Shown here piece after piece: positions 58,400-64,000 of a DNA stretch of 64,000 nucleotides. The position numbers were made by a program, and so were the translations under genes. The stretch is from Rhinopithecus roxellana (Eukaryota > Chordata > Mammalia > Primates > Cercopithecidae). Numbering within the stretch: the first letter of the stretch is position 1; each line of letters begins with the position of its first letter. Under the pieces are notes generated by a model. It had not been told where the DNA came from and ran no database searches. It saw nothing but the letters and a program-made list of their open reading frames with translations. Location: contig NC_044555.1 of assembly GCF_007565055.1 (NCBI RefSeq), positions 40,650,235-40,714,234 on the forward strand, read 5' to 3'.

Positions 58400-59150
58400 A
58401 TGTGACTGTTGTCACAAAGGAAGATTCTGAAATGGCAGAGGTTAGGTGGTGACATTTCATTGTCAGAAGAAAGAGGGGTAGAATTATTATAATGAGCAAA
58501 TTGTGACTGGCAGCCATGAAGTCTTTATTCATTAAAAAAAATTAAAAAAAAACAAACAAACTATAGAGCCGTTTAAGAGAACACAGTGTCCTTAGGGGCA
58601 CAATAGATACACAAGTGTATTGCTCAATTATACAACCAAAAGCAAAGTTCAATGATCAGAAGCCTGAAACTCTTTCCTCCGGAGCCCTCAATCAATGTTA
58701 CAATTTCTTCCCCGTTTTAAAGACCTGAGCTGGTTTTCTTACTCCTTGACTAAAGGAAAGTCTGGGTTCCCAGTAAGAAGAACTCAAAAACACAACAGTT
58801 ATGTGTATTAAAGATTCCCTCAGTCTCTCCCAAATGTTTTGATTTCCTTTCTTCAGATATCCAAATACTGGAGAAAGGGCAATATCCAGACATTTCAAGA
58901 ATAAATGGGCCCAGAGTCTCAACTAATATTAATACTTGAAAACCTGAGGTGTCACCATGGCCCTCCTGTTAGAGTGAGTGCATATAGAGTCAGTTAATAG
59001 AGTCCAAGCCCAAGTTTCAGTAATAGGCCATCTACTGTCCATTCGGTAGTCATTTATTTGGTCCTCAAATTCATAATTAAAATAAATATGTTTGATAATT
59101 GACAGAACAACCTTATTGGTCTTTTGGCTTATGAAATAAAAGCTGACTTG
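58400..59150. other. Unassigned, possibly old ERV interior
   Basis: No gene. The stretch lies upstream of an LTR-like unit, and the mixed composition suggests decayed retroviral sequence, but no diagnostic motif is visible. Confidence 0.35.
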
Positions 59151-59625
59151 GTGTAAATATCAAAATTGTTCAAAAGTTCAGAGGGCCTGTTTTTTATAGC
59201 AGAGGCTATATATAGGTGTGTGCTTTGACTTGTGGGAGAAGCCGGAAGGGATTCAAATGACACAATATCAAGTTCTCTTCCTCACTCTGCCCTTGCAGAT
59301 AAGGTCCCCTAGCCAAGCAATCCTTATCAAACAGACCAGGTAGAATTCTTTGCTTATTCATGAGTGACAGATTTTAGTTTTCTGTCAAACTTGTGAGATT
59401 ATTCAAACTAGCCAATTACCTCCTCCCGTAGGAAACAGGAGCCACCTCCTCCTCTGGATACTACAAAGCTTGGCTCCCATAGACCCTGGTTGTTCACTCT
59501 GTTGCCAAGCGCAACACCATATGACCCTGCATGGCATTGGTATTCTCTTCCCTTAGGCTTTGAGTACAAGGAATTAATAAACTGCTGTTGATCTCATTTG
59601 CCCAGTGTGAGGTGCCATCTATTTG
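59151..59625 (+). mobile_element. Possible LTR, family unknown
   Basis: TATATATAGG at 59207-59216 could be a TATA box, and AATAAA at 59576-59581 is followed by a T/G-rich stretch ending CATTCACA. The layout fits an LTR read on the + strand, but there is no TSD and the family is not recognised. Confidence 0.4.
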
Positions 59626-59807
59626 GTCATTCACATAATCTTAGAATCTTTCCCTTACCAATACAATAAATAAGAGTTGATTAAAACATGATTTTAATAG
59701 AGAAAGGTAAATGAAAACCTCTGCAACTGCCTTCATCCGCCAAACCAATATGATAAATAAAAACTAAGATCACACTTGGGCCATTGATTGTATTGGGATA
59801 AATAGTG

Positions 59808-60165
59808 CCTTCCTAGAATCAATGTCTACTCAGAACCCGTGTATATGACTTTATTTGGAAAAATGGCCTTTGTAAATGTAATAAGATGGGAATTCCAAGA
59901 TCAAGGCACCAACAGATTCAGTGTTTGATGGAGGCCTGCTTTCTGGTTCATAGATGGCACCTTCTTGCTGTGTCTTCATATCGTTGAAAGAAGCAAGCAA
60001 GCTCTCTGGGGCCTCTTTCATAAGGATGCTAATCACATTCAGGAGGGCTCTGCCCTCAGAATCTACTCACTCCCCAAAATGCCACCTCCTAATTACAGCT
60101 CCTTGGGAGTTAAGGATTTCAACATAGGAAATTTGGAAAAATAGAAGCATTCAGACCATAACATA
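59808..60165 (-). mobile_element. MLT1-type LTR, antisense, with an adjoining MLT1-like piece
   Basis: From about 59895 the sequence (CCAAGATCAAGGCACCAACA, GCCTGCTTTCTGGTTCATAG, AAGCAAGCAAGCTCTCTGGG, ending GACCATAACA) is an antisense MLT1 LTR. The preceding 59808-59894 block (GAACCCGTGTATATGACTTT) resembles another MaLR LTR part in a different register. Confidence 0.7.
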
Positions 60166-61745
60166 TGACTATAGATATTTGAAAAATTCATTGAACTGTA
60201 TAATTAAAATAGTTTCATGTTTCATGTTGCTGTATATAAATGATACATCAAAAAATTTCCTTTTTAAATGGGCAAATGAGTTGAGCAGACGTTTTTCCAA
60301 AGAAAGTATACAAATGGCCAAGAGGCATATAAAATTGTGTTAAACAATTAGTCTTCAGCAAAATGCAAATTAAAGTCACAAAGAAATACCACTCTACACC
60401 TGTTAAAATAGCACAACCAGAGATATAATAGTAAGTGTTGGTGAGTATGTACAACTGGAACCTTCATGCATTGCTGATGGGAAGGTAAAATGGTGCAATT
60501 AATTTGGAATTTTTTTCTCGAGTATATATATATATATATATCTCTTGTGATTCAGCATCCCACTACTCAGAATTTTCTTGAGAACTAAAAAGGTTTAAAC
60601 AAATCTTATCTTATATTAATATGCATAATTGCTTTATTCATAATCACTTTAAACTAGAAGCAACCCAAATGTCTATCAATACATACATGGATTAAAAAGT
60701 GATGTTGCAAGAGTTGCCAACTATAAAGTTAGAGGGAGCACAGTCCATGTAAGACTGCCCTCAATTCTGACATCGATTACTAGTTTGGAGGCATTCTGGA
60801 AACCATCTTCAGGATTGATAATTCACTAGAAGGGCTTGAACTCACTGGAAGCTGCTATGCTTACAGTACAATATGGGAGTATAATATGGTTTATTACAAG
60901 AAAAAGATAAGGATCAAAATCAGCCAAGGGAAGAGTCACATAGGATAGAATCCAGGAGGGTTTCAAACATGGAGCTTCCTGGTGTCTTCTCTTCATGGAG
61001 TTATGGAGAGCATTACACACCAAGCATTGATTTTTGAAGATATACATATAGTACCAACAATCAGAGAAGCTTACCTCACCCTCAGTATCCAGACTTGTTA
61101 TTGCACTAGGTTACACACTACCCACATGGCTGAACTTTAGTCTTTAGTCTCTCTGGAGGTAGAACTAATACAACATGGCTCAAAGCCTACACCATGAATC
61201 ACATTGATAGACTATTCAATGGCTATGACCCTCAGAAAAACAAAGACACTCTTTTTGGGCATGACATTTTAGGTACTTGGATATCACCTCCCAGTAGCTG
61301 AGGGCAAAAGATAGACATCTCTTTGTATAAGGTTAATTCTTTACTACACAGAAGATAGAGCTATATAATAGAACATTACTGAGCAATAAAAGGGAAGAAA
61401 CTGCTGATACATGGAACAATACAAATTTATCTACAACTATAATAAGCAAAAGAAAAAGACCCCCCCATGCATATTATGCAATTGCATTTATATGAAACTT
61501 GATAAAAATCAAATCTAAGCTATAGTAGCAGAAAGAAGATCAATGAATGTGTGACCTGGAAGTGGAGATGGAGTTTGACTGGGAATGGTCATAGATAATT
61601 TTTAAGGTGACAGAACTGTACTATACTACAGCTTTCTGCATAATAAATGGGTTCATGCATTTGTCAAAACTCATAAAACTGTATATTAATAATTTGTGAA
61701 GTTTATTATATGTAAAGTATACCTCAACAAAATTTATTTTTAAAA
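60166..61745 (+). mobile_element. Old L1M, sense, split by an LTR
   Basis: 60166-60260 is an L1M 3'-end-like block; 60261-60715 is ORF2 C-terminus; 61359-61745 continues with the ORF2 end and 3'UTR to GTATACCTCAACAAAATTTA and an A run. Highly diverged. A (TA)n run lies at 60523-60541. The intervening 60716-61358 is an LTR-like insertion. Confidence 0.7.
60716..61358 (-). mobile_element. LTR-like insertion, antisense (ERVL LTR suspected)
   Basis: It breaks the L1M, whose sequence resumes on the other side. In reverse orientation it has an LTR-like layout and blocks such as CAAAATCAGCCAAGGGAAGA (near 60918, + sense) that resemble MER21-type LTRs. No TSD was confirmed. Confidence 0.45.
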
Positions 61746-62721
61746 AAACAAGTTCTTGGTATGATGTGTTTATAGACAGAGCCTTTGGCCCTGGATGTGA
61801 CCATGTGACCAGAACCTCCTATCATGATCTGGGTCCCATCATACCCGGTCATATGATAAGGAAGACCATCCTAACATAGAAATGGCAAGTCAGGGATCTA
61901 TCATGAGGAGGGGCAGGGTCACAAGTAAGAAGTACAAGCAATTGGCATAGGCTCTTATATCACTCTTGTACCAGTTCTTCTACCTTAGTTTATATTTATA
62001 ATCATAGGTGAGTTTCCTTTATGACCATCCGATCAAAAAACATATGTTATCCTCCATGAGCATCCCCCATTAAAAAGGCACTAGACAATGAACTAAGCAA
62101 AATGACTCAATAAACAGATCTGAGATAGCTTCTATTACTGTCAATCCCAATGCCAGCACAATGGGTATATGAACAGGGTAGCCATGGTAACAGGAAAAGG
62201 GGATACATATGAGCATGGGCTAATACCAAGATTGATCTAGATGCTGTCACTACCAAAAGGCCCACCTGTTAGAAATAGACACTAATGATGAGCCTCCAAA
62301 CAGCATTACCTGGGAAAGATTTTAATCATCCACTCTATGGAAAATTGTTTACATTGAACTTATTTCACTCTTCAAAAAACATCAATTAATCTTGTCTGAA
62401 ATCAACACAAGTTCAGGTATGGGTTTGTTTTTCCTTCCCACAGAGCCTCAGGCAGCACCCATGTTTGAAGGCTTACACAATATTTAATCCACTGCTATAA
62501 GATCTCAAATACCATTTCTTCAGAATCAGAGATATAGTATCAACAAAAGATTCAAGGTAGAGGGCATACAACCATATGATACACTGGTCGTATCATATAC
62601 TGCACCACTCAGAAGCTGCTAGCTAACAATAGTCCTTTGAAGGCACAGCTGAGATGTGAGATTGAAAAGTAATGTCCCTCAAAGATAAGGCACCATCCTC
62701 TGTGATGTAGAATACACCTAG
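61746..62721. other. Unassigned, possibly old retroviral interior
   Basis: No open frame. It leads into a MaLR fragment. Composition is unlike the neighbouring L1, but no motif supports a family. Confidence 0.35.
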
Positions 62722-62892
62722 ATGGAAGGAACTTGCCTTGTCTCAGATGAGACTTTGAACTTTGGACTTTGGAGTTAAGGCTGGAATGAGTTAAGACTTT
62801 AGGGAACTCTTGGAAAGGCATGACTGTATTTTACAATGCTGGAAGGCACTAGATTTGGAAAGGAGTCGGGTGGAATGATATAGTTTTTTAGG
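62722..62892 (+). mobile_element. Orphan MST/THE1 internal 3' end
   Basis: GAAGGAACTTGCCTTGTCTC through GGAATGATATAG matches the last part of the MaLR interior, also present at 20115-20270 in this window. It ends where a 3' LTR should start (TGATATAG), but other sequence follows: the LTR is missing. Confidence 0.75.
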
Positions 62893-62929
62893 TGGGCTAC
62901 AAATTAAACTGACATAAGACAAATTTACA

Positions 62930-64000
62930 GGGAAAAAAATTTTCAATTTATAATTTCTAAATTTTTTATTGGCTTAGATAAAACAAGTGCAGTTTTGCCA
63001 TATGAATATATTGCATAGTGGTGAATTCTGGGCTTCTAATGTAACCATCACCCAACCAATGTACATTGTACCCAATGGGTAATTTCTCATCCCAAACCCT
63101 CTTCCCACCCTCCCACATTTTGGAGTCACCAGTGTCTATTGTTCCACTCTCTATATTCACGTGTACATGTTGTTTAGCACCCACTTATAAGTGAGAACAT
63201 ATGATACTTTCTGAGTTATTTCACTTAAGATAATGGCTTCCAGTTCCATCCATTTTGCTGCAAAAGACATAATTTTATTTTTTATATGGCTGAATAGTAT
63301 CACACATTATACATGTACCACATTTTCTTTATTCAATTATTGATGCACACTAAAACTCATTTTATTACTTAGCTGTTGTGAATAGTGTTGTGATAAATAT
63401 ATACAAGTGCAGGTGTTTTTTCATATAATAATTTATTTTCCTTTGTATAGATACCTAATAGTGGGATTGCTAGTTTGAATGGTGGTTCTATTTTTAGTTA
63501 TTGGAGAAATCTTCATATTCTTTTTTATGGAGATAATGCTAATTTATATTCCCAACAACAATGTATAAGCATTTTCTTTTCTCCGTATCCTCATCAAAAT
63601 ATTTTTTTTTAATAATACCAATTCTGATTGTTGTAAAATGGTATCTCATTGTGGTTTTAATTTGTATTTATTTGATGATTTGTGATGTTGAGCATTTTTT
63701 CATATGTTTGTTGGCCACTTGTGTATCTTCTTTTGAAAACTGTTTGTGTCCTTAGCCCAATTATAATAGTATTTTTGATTTCTTGTTGAGTTAGTTGACT
63801 ACCTTGTAGATTCTGAATATGAGTCAATTGTTAGATACATAGTTTGCAAATATTTATTCCCATTCTGTAGTTTATCTGGTTACTGTATTGATTATTTCTT
63901 TTGCTGTGCAGAAACTTTTCAGTTAATTAAGTCCCATTTGTGTATTTTTCTTCCTGTTGCATTTGAATTTCAGGTCTTAGTCATAAATTTTTTGTTTAGC
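62930..64000 (-). mobile_element. Old L1 (L1PB/L1MA-type) 3' half, antisense, runs off the window
   Basis: Reverse-complement 3'UTR (CCAATGTACATTGTACCCAA near 63056) and ORF2 C-terminus up to the window end (TTTTGCTGTGCAGAAACTTT near 63898). Diverged, with no open frame. The 5' side lies outside the window. Confidence 0.85.

Overview
The window is primate nuclear DNA, AT-rich and made almost entirely of transposable elements. No host protein-coding, rRNA or tRNA gene can be supported; every long reading frame is retroelement sequence or chance. The species is most likely an Old World monkey. Four of the Alu elements (4352, 25805, 38493, 56665) carry the cercopithecoid AluY-type changes: CTCAAGCCTG in the left monomer, ACTAGCCGGG near the middle, and GAGATCCGGCCAC in place of the human GAGATCGCGCCAC. 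Repeat family names were assigned by eye from remembered consensus sequences.

Layout. 1-2350: mostly unassigned, with one LTR-like stretch. 2350-7310: an old antisense L1 carrying three Alus, then a sense L1 with a 16-bp target-site duplication (TSD). 7318-10760: an antisense class I endogenous retrovirus with env remains, interrupted by a CpG-rich sense LTR and a THE1/MST solo LTR. 11205-16615: an old antisense L1 split by a deleted lysine-primed HERV-K-type provirus. 17671-20618: a solo class II-like LTR, then a complete MST-type MaLR provirus. 20979-24849: a 5'-inverted L1 split by an ERVL (MLT2A1) provirus that lost its 3' end. 25805-28880: a young Alu, and an antisense MLT1 MaLR provirus split by a MER11 solo LTR. 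29598-35143: a nearly full-length antisense L1 bounded by a 12-bp TSD; its ORFs are dead. 35990-44670: an old L1M/HAL1-like element and a long sense L1 of L1PB type. 42290-51425: three L1 insertions that each carry a 5' inversion typical of twin priming, the last also holding a MADE1 hairpin and an apparent 3' transduction. 51929-57270: a sense L1 with an Alu, then an antisense L1 holding two very short L1 tails and a young Alu. 57270-64000: a MER1-like DNA transposon, LTR and MLT1 pieces, L1M, an orphan MaLR internal fragment, and an antisense L1 running off the end.

The elements do not form a functional pathway. Their interest lies in nesting, which gives a relative chronology, and in mechanistic scars: twin priming, read-through transduction and provirus deletion. 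I found no convincing new biological system. The points most worth checking are the cluster of 5'-inverted L1s, the 3' transduction at 51238-51425, the CpG-rich LTR with a perfect NRF1 palindrome, and the C/G hairpin beside the poly(A) signal of the HERV-K LTR.
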